This document shows positions 49,322 through 57,614 of a stretch of 64,000 bases of DNA, piece after piece. Source of the DNA: Lottiidibacillus patelloidae (GTDB lineage: Bacteria; Bacillota; Bacilli; Bacillales; SA5d-4); the NCBI RefSeq assembly GCF_002262935.1, contig NZ_NPIA01000001.1, positions 496,001 through 560,000 on the forward strand. Reading direction: 5' to 3'. Below the pieces are notes generated by a model. It saw only the letters and a program-made list of their open reading frames with translations, made no database searches and was not told where the DNA came from. The position numbers and the translations under genes were made by a program. Each line of letters opens with the position of its first letter. Within the stretch, counting starts at the first letter, position 1.

Positions 49322-50195
49322 TGCAGCTTGGATAATGTTAACTGGTTCGCTCGTTGGAATTTCATGTGGTATTGTTGGCTGTTATTTAATTTTACGTAAA
49401 ATGGCAATGCTTGCTGATGCAATAAGTCATACAGTTTTATTAGGAATAGTATTAGCATTTTTATTTACAGGTAGTTTAAGTAATGTATTTATGGTTATAG
49501 GTGCTGGAGTTATCGGTGTTTTCACAGCATTTCTTGTGCAACTTTTACATTCTAAAGGCATTCAATCAGATGCAGCAATTGGTGTTGTTTTCACTTCTAT
49601 GTTTGCTTTTGGTGTAGTTCTCGTTTCATTATTTGCCAAGCAAGTGCATTTAGATGTAGAACACGTTTTGTACGGAGAAATCGCCTATGTGCCATGGAAT
49701 ACACTAACAATTGCTGGAATGGAACTTGGCCCACAAGCGGTATGGGTATTAAGTATCATCTTAGTTATCAATATTATTCTTATTTTGTTTTTCTATAAAG
49801 AATTTAAAATAAGTTCCTTTGATCCACAAATGGCAGCTGCAATTGGAGTTCCCGTTGTATTTATTCATTATTTATTAATGGGTATGACTTCACTTACTGC
49901 AGTTTCAGCTTTTGAAAGTGTAGGGGCAATATTAGTTGTTGCAATGTTAATTGTACCTGGAGCAGCTGCTTATTTATTAACTGACAAACTTCACATTATG
50001 CTAATTCTTTCAGCCATTATTGGGGTTTTATCCGCCATCGCAGGTTATCAAATTGCGTATATATTCAATGTTTCAATTGCAGGTGCAATGGCGTCCGCGG
50101 CAGGACTTATTTTCTTCATAGTCTTTATTGCATCACCGAAACATGGATTAATAGCTAAACGATTAGCGACTCGAAATGTATCAAAAGAACTATAG
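49314..50195 (+). CDS. mntD: Mn/Zn ABC transporter permease, second subunit
   Basis: A second ABC-3 permease of ordinary length (293 aa) with about eight to nine membrane segments. The signature GIVGCYLILRKMAMLADAIS is near residue 20, and GAILVVAMLIVPGAAAYLL is the conserved late segment. Two different permeases make a heterodimeric channel, as in the TroABCD and MntABCD systems. The start overlaps mntC by 8 bases, and a terminator follows. Confidence 0.9.
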   Translation: MSSAAWIMLTGSLVGISCGIVGCYLILRKMAMLADAISHTVLLGIVLAFLFTGSLSNVFMVIGAGVIGVFTAFLVQLLHSKGIQSDAAIGVVFTSMFAFGVVLVSLFAKQVHLDVEHVLYGEIAYVPWNTLTIAGMELGPQAVWVLSIILVINIILILFFYKEFKISSFDPQMAAAIGVPVVFIHYLLMGMTSLTAVSAFESVGAILVVAMLIVPGAAAYLLTDKLHIMLILSAIIGVLSAIAGYQIAYIFNVSIAGAMASAAGLIFFIVFIASPKHGLIAKRLATRNVSKEL

Positions 50196-50201
50196 GTAAG
50201 G

Positions 50202-50238
50202 GACAAACGATTTTTTTTCGTTTGTCTTTTTCTTTTTT
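50202..50238 (+). terminator. Terminator after the metal importer operon
   Basis: A 9-bp perfect stem GACAAACGA / TCGTTTGTC with a T loop is followed by a long T-rich tract. Confidence 0.92.
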
Positions 50239-50326
50239 ATAAGCAAAACGAAGTAAAACGAGTTGTTCCTAAATGTAGTAAAATAAGAATCAAAATCGTA
50301 GACATCAGTAATAACGAACATTTATT

Positions 50327-50355
50327 TTGACATCATTTTAATGCAACAATATAAT
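50327..50355 (+). promoter_or_regulatory. Full-consensus SigA promoter upstream of thiN
   Basis: TTGACA, a 17-bp spacer and TATAAT all match the consensus exactly. Transcription would start near 50362, leaving a ~95-base leader with a small hairpin (ACATC / GATGT, 50365-50380). Confidence 0.88.
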
Positions 50356-50455
50356 GCAAGAAAACATCGAGGGTGATGTCACAGTGGGGTAATGAAATAT
50401 GGCCTGTAACGCCAATTAGCAAGATTACATAGCGAAATGGGAAGGTGGATATGGA

Positions 50456-51097
50456 ATGATAGTTATAGTAGCAGGAGGGCCGCAGCAAGCTCTCCCGGAG
50501 TTTTCTAAATTTGAAAGTAGTATTACTCGGTGGATTGGGGTAGACCGAGGATTGTATACATTAATTAAAAGTAACATTGTGCCTGAAATGGCATTTGGTG
50601 ATTTCGACTCAATTACAACTGAGGAAAGAATAGAAGTAGAAAAAAGCGGTTGCCTTCTATATACATATCCGGCAGAAAAAGATGAAACAGATTTAGAATT
50701 AGCTTTAAATTGGGCAATAACGCAGGAAGATGAAAAAATTATATTACTTGGTTGTACTGGTGGTAGGCTAGATCATGAACTAATTAACATCCAAATGATT
50801 ACAAAAACAATCGGAACAAAAAAAGAAATCATTATTTTCGATAATCAAAATAAAATTACTATGAGGGGGCCAGGTACTTATTCACTAGACAAAGATGAGT
50901 ATTTTCCTTATATTTCTTTTCTGCCTCAATCATATGAGGTAAGTGGGTTATCACTTACTGGTTTCAAGTATCCACTACATGAGACAACGGTGCGATGGGG
51001 TGAAACATTATGCATTAGCAATGAATTAGAGAAGAAAAAAGGGACATATTCTTTTAAATCCGGCATATTAATGGTGGTAAAGAGTCGGGATGCCTAG
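50456..51097 (+). CDS. thiN: Thiamine pyrophosphokinase
   Basis: Transfers pyrophosphate from ATP to thiamine, giving TPP. Motifs: RWIGVDRGLYTLI (near residue 25), EMAFGDFDSIT, YPAEKDETDLELALNWAI, and LLGCTGGRLDHEL. The C-terminal part is the B1-binding domain (SGLSLTGFKYPLHETTVRWG...). At 213 aa it matches YloS (214). The ATG follows GGAAGGTGG; the ATG five bases earlier is out of frame. No TPP riboswitch is seen in its leader. Confidence 0.94.
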   Translation: MIVIVAGGPQQALPEFSKFESSITRWIGVDRGLYTLIKSNIVPEMAFGDFDSITTEERIEVEKSGCLLYTYPAEKDETDLELALNWAITQEDEKIILLGCTGGRLDHELINIQMITKTIGTKKEIIIFDNQNKITMRGPGTYSLDKDEYFPYISFLPQSYEVSGLSLTGFKYPLHETTVRWGETLCISNELEKKKGTYSFKSGILMVVKSRDA

Positions 51098-51130
51098 GGA
51101 AATTTTTAGGTACTATTTTCTCTCCCGTGA

Positions 51131-51161
51131 ATATATTAATAATGGAGTTAACATCTAGGCT
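51131..51161 (+). promoter_or_regulatory. Possible SigE-type promoter of spoVM
   Basis: GAATATATT followed after about 14 bases by CATCTAGG resembles the SigE pattern (ATATT, CATACA-T). The -10 is a poor match. The expectation comes from spoVM being a SigE gene in B. subtilis. Confidence 0.3.
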
Positions 51162-51196
51162 TGCTTAAGGGGCAAACCACGCTTAGGAGGGGGATT

Positions 51197-51277
51197 ATGA
51201 AATTTTATACCATTAAACTTCCGAGGTTTATTGGCGGCTTTATTCGTATCGTATTAGGAGCATTTAAGAAAGAGTAG
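51197..51277 (+). CDS. spoVM: Stage V sporulation protein M (26-aa amphipathic peptide)
   Basis: A short gene easily missed by ORF callers. Its 26 codons read MKFYTIKLPRFIGGF, then an amphipathic segment ending GAFKKE. SpoVM inserts into the positively curved outer forespore membrane and anchors SpoIVA, starting spore coat assembly. Pro9, needed for curvature sensing, is kept. Compared with the B. subtilis peptide the helical face is conserved with changes at Lys10, Leu12, Ile15 and others. A very strong ribosome site (TAGGAGGGGGA) precedes the ATG, and the gene sits between thiN and rpmB as expected. Confidence 0.96.
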   Translation: MKFYTIKLPRFIGGFIRIVLGAFKKE

Positions 51278-51280
51278 TGA

Positions 51281-51308
51281 AAAAAGCACCGAATTCGGTG
51301 CTTTTTTC
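51281..51308 (+). terminator. Terminator after spoVM
   Basis: A perfect palindromic stem AAAAGCACCGA / TCGGTGCTTTT with A residues before and T residues after; it could act in both directions. Confidence 0.92.
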
Positions 51309-51323
51309 ACGAAAGAAAACAAA

Positions 51324-51363
51324 AAAAGAGGCTCGTAAGAAAAATCCTACGAACCTCTTTTTT
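51324..51363 (-). terminator. Terminator after rpmB
   Basis: Read on the minus strand, AGAGGTTCGTAGG pairs with CTTACGAGCCTCT across a short loop and is followed by seven T. Confidence 0.88.
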
Positions 51364-51367
51364 ACTA

Positions 51368-51556
51368 TTAAACGCGTTCTACTTTACCTGAACGTAAAGC
51401 ACGAGCAGATACATAAACCTTTTTAGGCTTACCATCTACTAAGATACGAACTTTTTGTAAGTTAGCGCCCCATTTACGCTTAGTAGCGTTCATTGCATGA
51501 GATCGCTTGTTTCCAAAAGATGCTTTTTTTCCAGTAACAACACATTGACGTGCCAT
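51368..51556 (-). CDS. rpmB: 50S ribosomal protein L28
   Basis: A 62-aa ribosomal protein. It begins [20 protein letters not shown] and contains [13 protein letters not shown] and [14 protein letters not shown], typical of L28. The zinc-type cysteine pairs are missing except Cys5, so this is the zinc-free (C-minus) form, as in B. subtilis. The ATG follows GGGAGGT. It lies alone on the minus strand, the conserved arrangement next to spoVM. Confidence 0.97.
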   Translation of the reverse strand: MARQCVVTGKKASFGNKRSHAMNATKRKWGANLQKVRILVDGKPKKVYVSARALRSGKVERV

Positions 51557-51625
51557 ATTATAGTACCTCCCTAGATTTCAAAGAAAATATTTAAGATTTC
51601 ATCCACATATTAAAAATACTTTCCT

Positions 51626-51654
51626 ATATTATCACGTAAACTAGAATAATGCAA
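51626..51654 (-). promoter_or_regulatory. Promoter of rpmB
   Basis: On the minus strand TTGCAT, 17 bp, TAATAT, ending about 70 bases before the start codon. Confidence 0.6.
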
Positions 51655-51687
51655 CAGTACTTCAAAATGTTTATCAAGAAAAAAACC

Positions 51688-51715
51688 TTGACACCTAATT
51701 TGGACAAGGTATGAT
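51688..51715 (+). promoter_or_regulatory. Promoter of yloU-fakA
   Basis: TTGACA (51688-51693), a 16-bp spacer and TATGAT (51710-51715). An imperfect dyad CCTTG...CAAGG brackets the -35 and spacer (51686-51709). It lies about 100 bases before yloU. Confidence 0.65.
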
Positions 51716-51817
51716 ATTCCGTAAAAGTGCACTGTTTGCAATAGTTCTTTTAAAAATTGTCATCTTATAGTAAAATGACTGTAGCCAATAGTGACAAAAT
51801 CCAAAGGAGGATCTTTT

Positions 51818-52180
51818 ATGTCAATTGAAATGAGCACAAAGCTTGGTAAAATTGGAATTACAACTGAAGTTATTTCAGAGATTGCCGGTGGAGCAGCAAT
51901 AGATTGTTATGGAATTGTCGGAATGGCATCACAGAAACAATTGAAAGATGGAATCTCAGAATTGTTAAAAAAAGAAAACTTTAGTAAAGGTGTAATTGTG
52001 CGCCAACAGGGAGAAGAAGTTCACATTGATATGTATATCATCGTTAGCTACGGCACAAAAATTTCAGAAGTAGCTCACAATGTTCAAAATAAAGTGAAAT
52101 ACACTTTAGATAAGATGCTTGGACTTTCAGTAGACTCTGTTAATATTTTTATACAAGGCGTAACGGTTACTAACCCGTAG
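51818..52180 (+). CDS. yloU: Asp23/Gls24 family protein YloU
   Basis: A 120-aa protein of the Asp23/Gls24 family, found with fatty acid kinase and envelope genes; the biochemical role is unclear. It contains GKIGITTEVISEIAGGAAIDCYGIVGMA and VNIFIQGVTV. The ATG has AAAGGAGG upstream; an earlier in-frame ATG nine codons upstream has no such site. fakA follows 19 bases later, the conserved pair. Confidence 0.93.
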   Translation: MSIEMSTKLGKIGITTEVISEIAGGAAIDCYGIVGMASQKQLKDGISELLKKENFSKGVIVRQQGEEVHIDMYIIVSYGTKISEVAHNVQNKVKYTLDKMLGLSVDSVNIFIQGVTVTNP

Positions 52181-52199
52181 TTTAAGGAGGAAACATCCA

Positions 52200-53867
52200 G
52201 TGGTACTCAATAATTTAGATGGAAAAATGCTATCCAAAATGGTTATTTTTGGTGCGCGTAACTTAACAAATAATGTGGAATATGTGGATGCACTTAATGT
52301 ATTCCCTGTTCCGGATGGCGATACAGGAACTAATATGAACCTAACAATTACTTCAGGTCGCAAAGAAGTAGAATTATCAACTTCAAACCATGTTGGTGAA
52401 GTTGCTGGTATTTTTGCGAAAGGGTTACTGATGGGTGCACGAGGAAATTCTGGAGTTATTTTATCTCAACTATTCCGCGGGTTTTCAAGAGCCTTAGAAG
52501 GAAAAGCGACTGTAGATGCAAAGCAATTTGCTGCTGCTTTTGATGGTGGTGTAGTTACTGCTTATAAGGCAGTTATGAAACCAGTAGAAGGTACGATCTT
52601 AACTGTAGCAAAAGACTCTGCGAAAGTTGCTGTTGAAACTGCTGAAAAAACAGACGATATTATTGTTGTTATGGAAGCGGTTGTAAAAGAAGCTAAAGCA
52701 TCGTTAGATCGCACACCAGACTTATTACCTGTTTTAAAAGAAGTAGGCGTAGTCGACAGTGGTGGTCAAGGACTTCTAACAGTATACGAAGGGTTCCTTG
52801 CTAAGTTAAAAGGTGAAGAGTTACCAGAAGGTGCTTCGGCGCTTTCAATGGAAGAGCTAGTAAGTGCAGAACATCATAAAAGTGTTCAAAGTCACATGTC
52901 AACAGAAGACATTGAATATGGTTATTGCACAGAGTTCATGGTTAAATTTGAGGAAGACAAATTAAATGAATCACCATTTAATGAAGAAGAATTCCGTAAT
53001 ACGTTAAGTAATCATGGTGACTCATTATTAGTAGTTGCTGATGATGAAATCGTTAAAGTACATATACATGCTGAACATCCTGGAGAAGTTCTAACGTATG
53101 CACAAAAGCATGGTAGTCTAATTAATATGAAAATCGAAAATATGCGTGAACAGCATACGACGATTTTAGAGTCAGATAAAAAGACTAAGGCAAAAAAACC
53201 TAAAGAAAAAGCAAACTATGGTGTTGTAACTGTTGCAATGGGCGATGGAATTGCTGATTTATTCAAGAGTCTTGGCGCTAATGAAGTAATTAAAGGCGGT
53301 CAGACGATGAATCCAAGCACAGAAGATATCGTAAAGTCGATTAAAGAGGCACATGCTGAAACGGTATTTATTTTACCTAATAACAGTAATATCGTAATGG
53401 CTGCTAAGCAAGCTGCTGAAGTTGCTGATGCCCGCGTTATCGTTATTCCAACGAAGACAGTACCTCAAGGGATGGCGGCATTATTGTCATTTAATCCTGC
53501 GCAATCACCGGAAGAGAATGAAGCTTCTATGCTGGACGGTATTGCTAATGTGAAAACTGGTCAGGTTACATTTGCAGTTCGTGATACTTCCATTGACGGT
53601 GTTGAAATTAAAGAGAATGACTTCATGGGAATTGCTGATGGAAAGATTGTTGTTTCTCATAGCGATATGGAAAAAGCAGCACAAGAACTTCTTTCAAACT
53701 TAATTGATGAAGACGATGAAATCGTTACAATCATTCAAGGTGAAGATGCTTCGGATAAAGATGTAGATGCTTTAGTTTCCTATGTAGAAGAAAAATTTGA
53801 AGATGTTGAAGTTGAAGTTCATAAAGGCGAACAACCACTTTATGCATATATTATCTCAGTTGAATAG
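52200..53867 (+). CDS. fakA: Fatty acid kinase catalytic subunit FakA (YloV, DhaL/DegV-associated)
   Basis: Phosphorylates fatty acids held by FakB (DegV) proteins for incorporation into phospholipid. The N-terminal DhaL-like ATP domain shows NVFPVPDGDTGTNM (near residue 35), GARGNSGVILSQLFRGF and DSGGQGLLTVYEG. The middle and C-terminal domains contain LPNNSNIVMAAKQAAEVA and the GEDAS...VEVHKGEQPLYAYII end. At 555 aa it is normal. The start is GTG with AAGGAGGA upstream. It links functionally with the plsX-fabD-fabG-acpP genes nearby. Confidence 0.94.
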   Translation: MVLNNLDGKMLSKMVIFGARNLTNNVEYVDALNVFPVPDGDTGTNMNLTITSGRKEVELSTSNHVGEVAGIFAKGLLMGARGNSGVILSQLFRGFSRALEGKATVDAKQFAAAFDGGVVTAYKAVMKPVEGTILTVAKDSAKVAVETAEKTDDIIVVMEAVVKEAKASLDRTPDLLPVLKEVGVVDSGGQGLLTVYEGFLAKLKGEELPEGASALSMEELVSAEHHKSVQSHMSTEDIEYGYCTEFMVKFEEDKLNESPFNEEEFRNTLSNHGDSLLVVADDEIVKVHIHAEHPGEVLTYAQKHGSLINMKIENMREQHTTILESDKKTKAKKPKEKANYGVVTVAMGDGIADLFKSLGANEVIKGGQTMNPSTEDIVKSIKEAHAETVFILPNNSNIVMAAKQAAEVADARVIVIPTKTVPQGMAALLSFNPAQSPEENEASMLDGIANVKTGQVTFAVRDTSIDGVEIKENDFMGIADGKIVVSHSDMEKAAQELLSNLIDEDDEIVTIIQGEDASDKDVDALVSYVEEKFEDVEVEVHKGEQPLYAYIISVE

Positions 53868-53876
53868 ACAGATGAT

Positions 53877-53900
53877 GAAAGGGGCTATTTAGCCCCTTTC
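53877..53900 (+). terminator. Hairpin after fakA, weak terminator
   Basis: A perfect 10-bp stem GAAAGGGGCT / AGCCCCTTTC is not followed by a real T run, so termination may be partial. Confidence 0.5.
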
Positions 53901-53927
53901 TCTACATTTAATTATGGGGGAAGAAGC

Positions 53928-54590
53928 ATGAAATATAAAAGTGTTTTTGATATTATTGGCCCTGTGATGATTGGGCCATCAAGTTCACATACAGCTGGTG
54001 CTGCTCGAATAGGTCGAATTGCCCGATCATTATTTGGCCGTGAGCCGAAAAAAGCTGTGATCACTTTTTATGGTTCTTTTGCAAAAACGTATAAAGGTCA
54101 TGGTACGGATGTAGCAATTGTTGGTGGTATATTAGATTTTGATACTTCTGATGAACGTATTATTAAAGCATTAGAATTTGCAAAAAATGATGGTATTGTT
54201 ATTTCAATCAAAGAAGATGAGGCATTAACAGACCACCCTAACACAGCCCGAATTCACTTAAGTGATGAAAAGGGAGAAATGGAGCTAGTAGGAATTTCAA
54301 TTGGCGGTGGAAAGGTAGAGATCGTTGAATTAAACGGTTATAAACTTCGCTTAACTGGAGTGAATCCTGCGCTACTAGTTGTTCATCAAGATACGTTTGG
54401 AGTTATTGCCAGTGTGACGAATGCATTAACTAAACATGAGGTAAATATAGGCTACATGGAAGTTTATAGACAAGATAAAGGTAAAGAAGCTTTAATGATT
54501 ATTGAAGTTGATCAAAATTTATCTGAAAAAATAGTACAAGAAGTTTCGAAATTAGAGCATGTAATAAAAGTAATTGAGATTCACGACTAA
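53928..54590 (+). CDS. sdaAB: L-serine dehydratase, iron-sulfur-dependent, beta subunit
   Basis: Subunit of the 4Fe-4S enzyme that deaminates serine to pyruvate. The substrate motif GPSSSHTAGAARIGRIAR is near the N-terminus, and KGHGTDVAIVGGILDFDT follows. A C-terminal ACT domain (about residues 148-220) may sense an amino acid. At 220 aa it matches YlpA-type proteins. ATG with GGGGGAAG upstream. sdaAA follows 18 bases later. Confidence 0.95.
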   Translation: MKYKSVFDIIGPVMIGPSSSHTAGAARIGRIARSLFGREPKKAVITFYGSFAKTYKGHGTDVAIVGGILDFDTSDERIIKALEFAKNDGIVISIKEDEALTDHPNTARIHLSDEKGEMELVGISIGGGKVEIVELNGYKLRLTGVNPALLVVHQDTFGVIASVTNALTKHEVNIGYMEVYRQDKGKEALMIIEVDQNLSEKIVQEVSKLEHVIKVIEIHD

Positions 54591-54608
54591 GTTGAGAGGG
54601 GGATACAA

Positions 54609-55499
54609 ATGTTCCGTAATGTTGCAGAGTTAGTAGAGCTTGCTGAATCAAAGAACATGTTAATCTCGGAAATAATGATCCAACAAGAAGTATCTGTAAA
54701 AGGAAGATCTCGAGAAGCAATTATCGAGCAAATGAGCCATAATTTAGAAGTGATGGAAAAGGCTGTTGAGCGTGGTATTAATGAAGAGGTTAAATCTCAT
54801 TCTGGTTTAACTGGCGGAGATGCAGTTTTACTACAAAAATATATTAAATCAGGTAAATCTTTAGCTGGGGACTTACTTATGGACGCTGTAAGTAAAGCGG
54901 TTGCAACTAATGAAGTGAACGCAGCGATGGGTACTATTTGTGCTACTCCGACTGCTGGATCTGCTGGTGTAGTGCCGGGAACGTTATTTGCTTTAAAAAA
55001 CAAGCTGAATCCAACTCGTGAGCAAATGGTCCGCTACTTGTTTACTTCAGGTGCCTTTGGATTTGTTGTAGCAAACAATGCCTCTATTTCCGGTGCTGCA
55101 GGTGGTTGCCAAGCTGAAGTCGGTTCAGCAACAGGAATGGCTGCGGCAGCTATTGTAGAGCTTGCAGGCGGTACGCCAAGTCAATCTGCCGAAGCGATGG
55201 CTATTGCTTTAAAGAATATGCTCGGTTTAGTCTGTGATCCAGTTGCTGGACTCGTTGAAGTTCCATGTGTGAAACGAAATGCGATGGGAGCAGCAAATGC
55301 AATTGTTGCAGCTGATATGGCACTTGCTGGAGTTACAAGCCGCATCCCATGTGATGAAGTAATTGATGCAATGTATAAAATTGGTCAATCTATGCCAACA
55401 GCATTGAAAGAAACAGCTTTAGGTGGATTAGCAGCAACCCCTACTGGGCGAGAACTTGAAGCGAAGATTTTCGGAGTGTCTCTCGATGAAGAAAAATAA
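54609..55499 (+). CDS. sdaAA: L-serine dehydratase, iron-sulfur-dependent, alpha subunit
   Basis: Carries the cysteines that hold the catalytic 4Fe-4S cluster. Visible motifs are GTICATPTAGSAGVVPG, AAGGCQAEVGSA, LVCDPVAGLVEVPCVKRNA; the Cys residues in the last two are the expected ligands. At 296 aa it is the usual size (300 in B. subtilis). ATG with GAGAGGGGGA upstream. Its last codons overlap the start of recG by 14 bases. Confidence 0.95.
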   Translation: MFRNVAELVELAESKNMLISEIMIQQEVSVKGRSREAIIEQMSHNLEVMEKAVERGINEEVKSHSGLTGGDAVLLQKYIKSGKSLAGDLLMDAVSKAVATNEVNAAMGTICATPTAGSAGVVPGTLFALKNKLNPTREQMVRYLFTSGAFGFVVANNASISGAAGGCQAEVGSATGMAAAAIVELAGGTPSQSAEAMAIALKNMLGLVCDPVAGLVEVPCVKRNAMGAANAIVAADMALAGVTSRIPCDEVIDAMYKIGQSMPTALKETALGGLAATPTGRELEAKIFGVSLDEEK

Positions 55500-57537
55500 T
55501 TTAGTCACCGTACCTGTATCAGAAGTAATAGGTGTTGGTCCTGAAAAGGAAAAACAACTAAATGAACTGGGAATTGTGACTGTTGAACATTTATTAGAAT
55601 ATTTTCCAACACGTTATGAAGACTATCAGCTTAAGGATTTAGCTGAAGTTTCACACGATGAACGTGTCACTGTCGAGGGGAAGGTTCATAGCGAACCTTC
55701 TTTACGTTTTTATGGGAAGAAACGATCAAGAATGACAGTGAAAGTGCTCGTTGGCAGATATTTAATTTCTGCCGTATTTTTCAATCAACCGTTTGCCAAA
55801 AAGCAATTAACACTCGGAATGACAGTTACACTTACAGGTAAGTGGGACCAACACAAATCAACATTGACAGTTAATCAATATAAGTTAACGCCACACCAAG
55901 GTGAGCAAGAGTTGCAACCAATTTACTCAGTGAAAAGTTTAATGAAAATACATACGTTGCGAAAATTTATCGTTCAGGCATTCAAGCAGTATGCTGAATA
56001 TCTTCCAGAAACTTTACCACGAACAGTATTGCAAAAATATAAACTATTGCCACGTAAAGATGCCTTGTATCGTCTGCATTTTCCTAACACTCAAGAAGAA
56101 GCACAGCATGCGCGTAGACGCTTTGTGTATGAGGAATTTTTACAGTTTCAATTAAAGGTACAAGCTTTTCGGAAGTTTGACAGAGAAAATGATAAAGGAA
56201 TGAAGCAAGAGTTTTCCGAATCAGATGTCTCCTCATTTATTAAGTCTTTACCGTTTCCATTAACTAATGCACAAGACCGGGTGGTAAAAGAAGTGTTAAA
56301 CGATATGCAAAGTGACTTCCGGATGAACCGCCTTTTACAAGGAGATGTTGGTTCAGGGAAGACAATTGTTGCTGCAATATGTTTATATGCCACAGTTAAA
56401 TCTGGAAATCAAGGTGCGTTAATGGTTCCAACAGAGATTTTAGCTGAACAACATGTCGAGTCGCTAAAAGAGGTTTTCTCTGCGTATGGAATAACTGTTG
56501 AATTACTGACAAGTTCTATAAAAGGGAAAAAACGAAGAGAAATATTATCAAAGTTAGTGGATGGAAGTATTGATATTGCAGTAGGCACGCATGCGCTAAT
56601 TCAAGACGAAATTATTTTTAAACAACTAGGATTAGTCATAACTGATGAACAACATCGCTTTGGTGTAAATCAGAGGAGGGTGTTAAAAGAAAAGGGTGAA
56701 AGTCCTGATGTTCTTTTTATGACTGCAACCCCTATACCTCGCACTCTTTCAATTACGGCATTTGGTGAAATGGATGTTTCAATTATTGATGAATACCCAG
56801 CGGGTCGAAAAGAAATAAAAACGTACTGGGCTAAACACGACATGATGGATCGCATCCTAGCATTTATTGATAAAGAGTTAAAGCAAGGAAGGCAAGCTTA
56901 TGTTATTTGCCCTCTGATTGAAGAGTCAGAAAATCTTGATGTGCAAAATGCCCATGATATTCATGCGATGCTGCAACAGTATTTCGCACAATACCAAGTT
57001 GGGCTTATGCATGGTAGATTAGCTGCTGATGAAAAAGAAGCAATAATGCAAGAGTTTGGGGATAATAAAGTACAAGTTTTAGTCTCGACAACGGTCGTTG
57101 AAGTCGGTGTTAACGTACCTAATGCCACCGTTATGGTAATTTATGACGCGGAACGCTTTGGCCTGTCACAGCTTCATCAGCTGAGGGGCCGAGTTGGCCG
57201 CGGAAGTGCTCAATCGTATTGTATATTACTTGCCGACCCGAAAACTGAGGTCGGAAAGGAACGAATGCAAATAATGACGGAGACGAATGATGGCTTTGTC
57301 CTTGCGGAAAAGGACCTTGAACTCCGAGGACCTGGAGATTTTTTCGGAACAAAACAAAGTGGAGTGCCTGAATTCAAAGTTGCTGATATGATTCATGATT
57401 ATCGTGCGTTAGAAATTGCACGGCAAGATGCAGAAAAATTAGTAGCAAGTACTTCCTTTTGGGAAGCGGATGAATGGGCACCAATGAGGGATAAGTTAGA
57501 AAAAACAGGTGTATTCTCGGGCGAAAAGCTTGATTAG
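55486..57537 (+). CDS. recG: ATP-dependent DNA helicase RecG
   Basis: Branch-migrating helicase that remodels stalled forks and Holliday junctions. An N-terminal wedge/OB domain (about 55-150) precedes the helicase core. Walker A is LQGDVGSGKTIVAA, motif II is DEQHRFG, motif III is FMTATPIPRTL, and motif VI is QLRGRVGRG. The C-terminal TRG motif region is FGTKQSGVPEF. The ATG gives 683 aa, against 682 in B. subtilis; a start 30 bases upstream lies inside sdaAA without support. No terminator follows before the fapR promoter. Confidence 0.96.
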   Translation: MKKNNLVTVPVSEVIGVGPEKEKQLNELGIVTVEHLLEYFPTRYEDYQLKDLAEVSHDERVTVEGKVHSEPSLRFYGKKRSRMTVKVLVGRYLISAVFFNQPFAKKQLTLGMTVTLTGKWDQHKSTLTVNQYKLTPHQGEQELQPIYSVKSLMKIHTLRKFIVQAFKQYAEYLPETLPRTVLQKYKLLPRKDALYRLHFPNTQEEAQHARRRFVYEEFLQFQLKVQAFRKFDRENDKGMKQEFSESDVSSFIKSLPFPLTNAQDRVVKEVLNDMQSDFRMNRLLQGDVGSGKTIVAAICLYATVKSGNQGALMVPTEILAEQHVESLKEVFSAYGITVELLTSSIKGKKRREILSKLVDGSIDIAVGTHALIQDEIIFKQLGLVITDEQHRFGVNQRRVLKEKGESPDVLFMTATPIPRTLSITAFGEMDVSIIDEYPAGRKEIKTYWAKHDMMDRILAFIDKELKQGRQAYVICPLIEESENLDVQNAHDIHAMLQQYFAQYQVGLMHGRLAADEKEAIMQEFGDNKVQVLVSTTVVEVGVNVPNATVMVIYDAERFGLSQLHQLRGRVGRGSAQSYCILLADPKTEVGKERMQIMTETNDGFVLAEKDLELRGPGDFFGTKQSGVPEFKVADMIHDYRALEIARQDAEKLVASTSFWEADEWAPMRDKLEKTGVFSGEKLD

Positions 57538-57539
57538 TA

Positions 57540-57597
57540 TTGCATAATTTACATAATGGTTATATACTAAGATAAGTTATTAGTACCTAGTCATAAT
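57540..57597 (+). promoter_or_regulatory. fapR promoter with FapR operator
   Basis: TTGCAT (57540-57545), 17 bp, TATACT (57563-57568). The operator ATTAGTACCTAGTCATAAT (57579-57597) is a close match to the FapR palindrome and lies just after the start point, so FapR would autoregulate until malonyl-CoA releases it. Confidence 0.9.
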
Positions 57598-57614
57598 AGT
57601 TCGGATGTGAAGAT

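Noticed and set aside
50362-50455. TPP riboswitch before thiN
   Set aside because: The conserved TPP-aptamer segments (CUGAGA and the UGAUCUGGAUAAUGCCAGC-type stretch) are absent.
57540-57614. Separate small gene between recG and fapR
   Set aside because: The gap is fully explained by the promoter and FapR operator.
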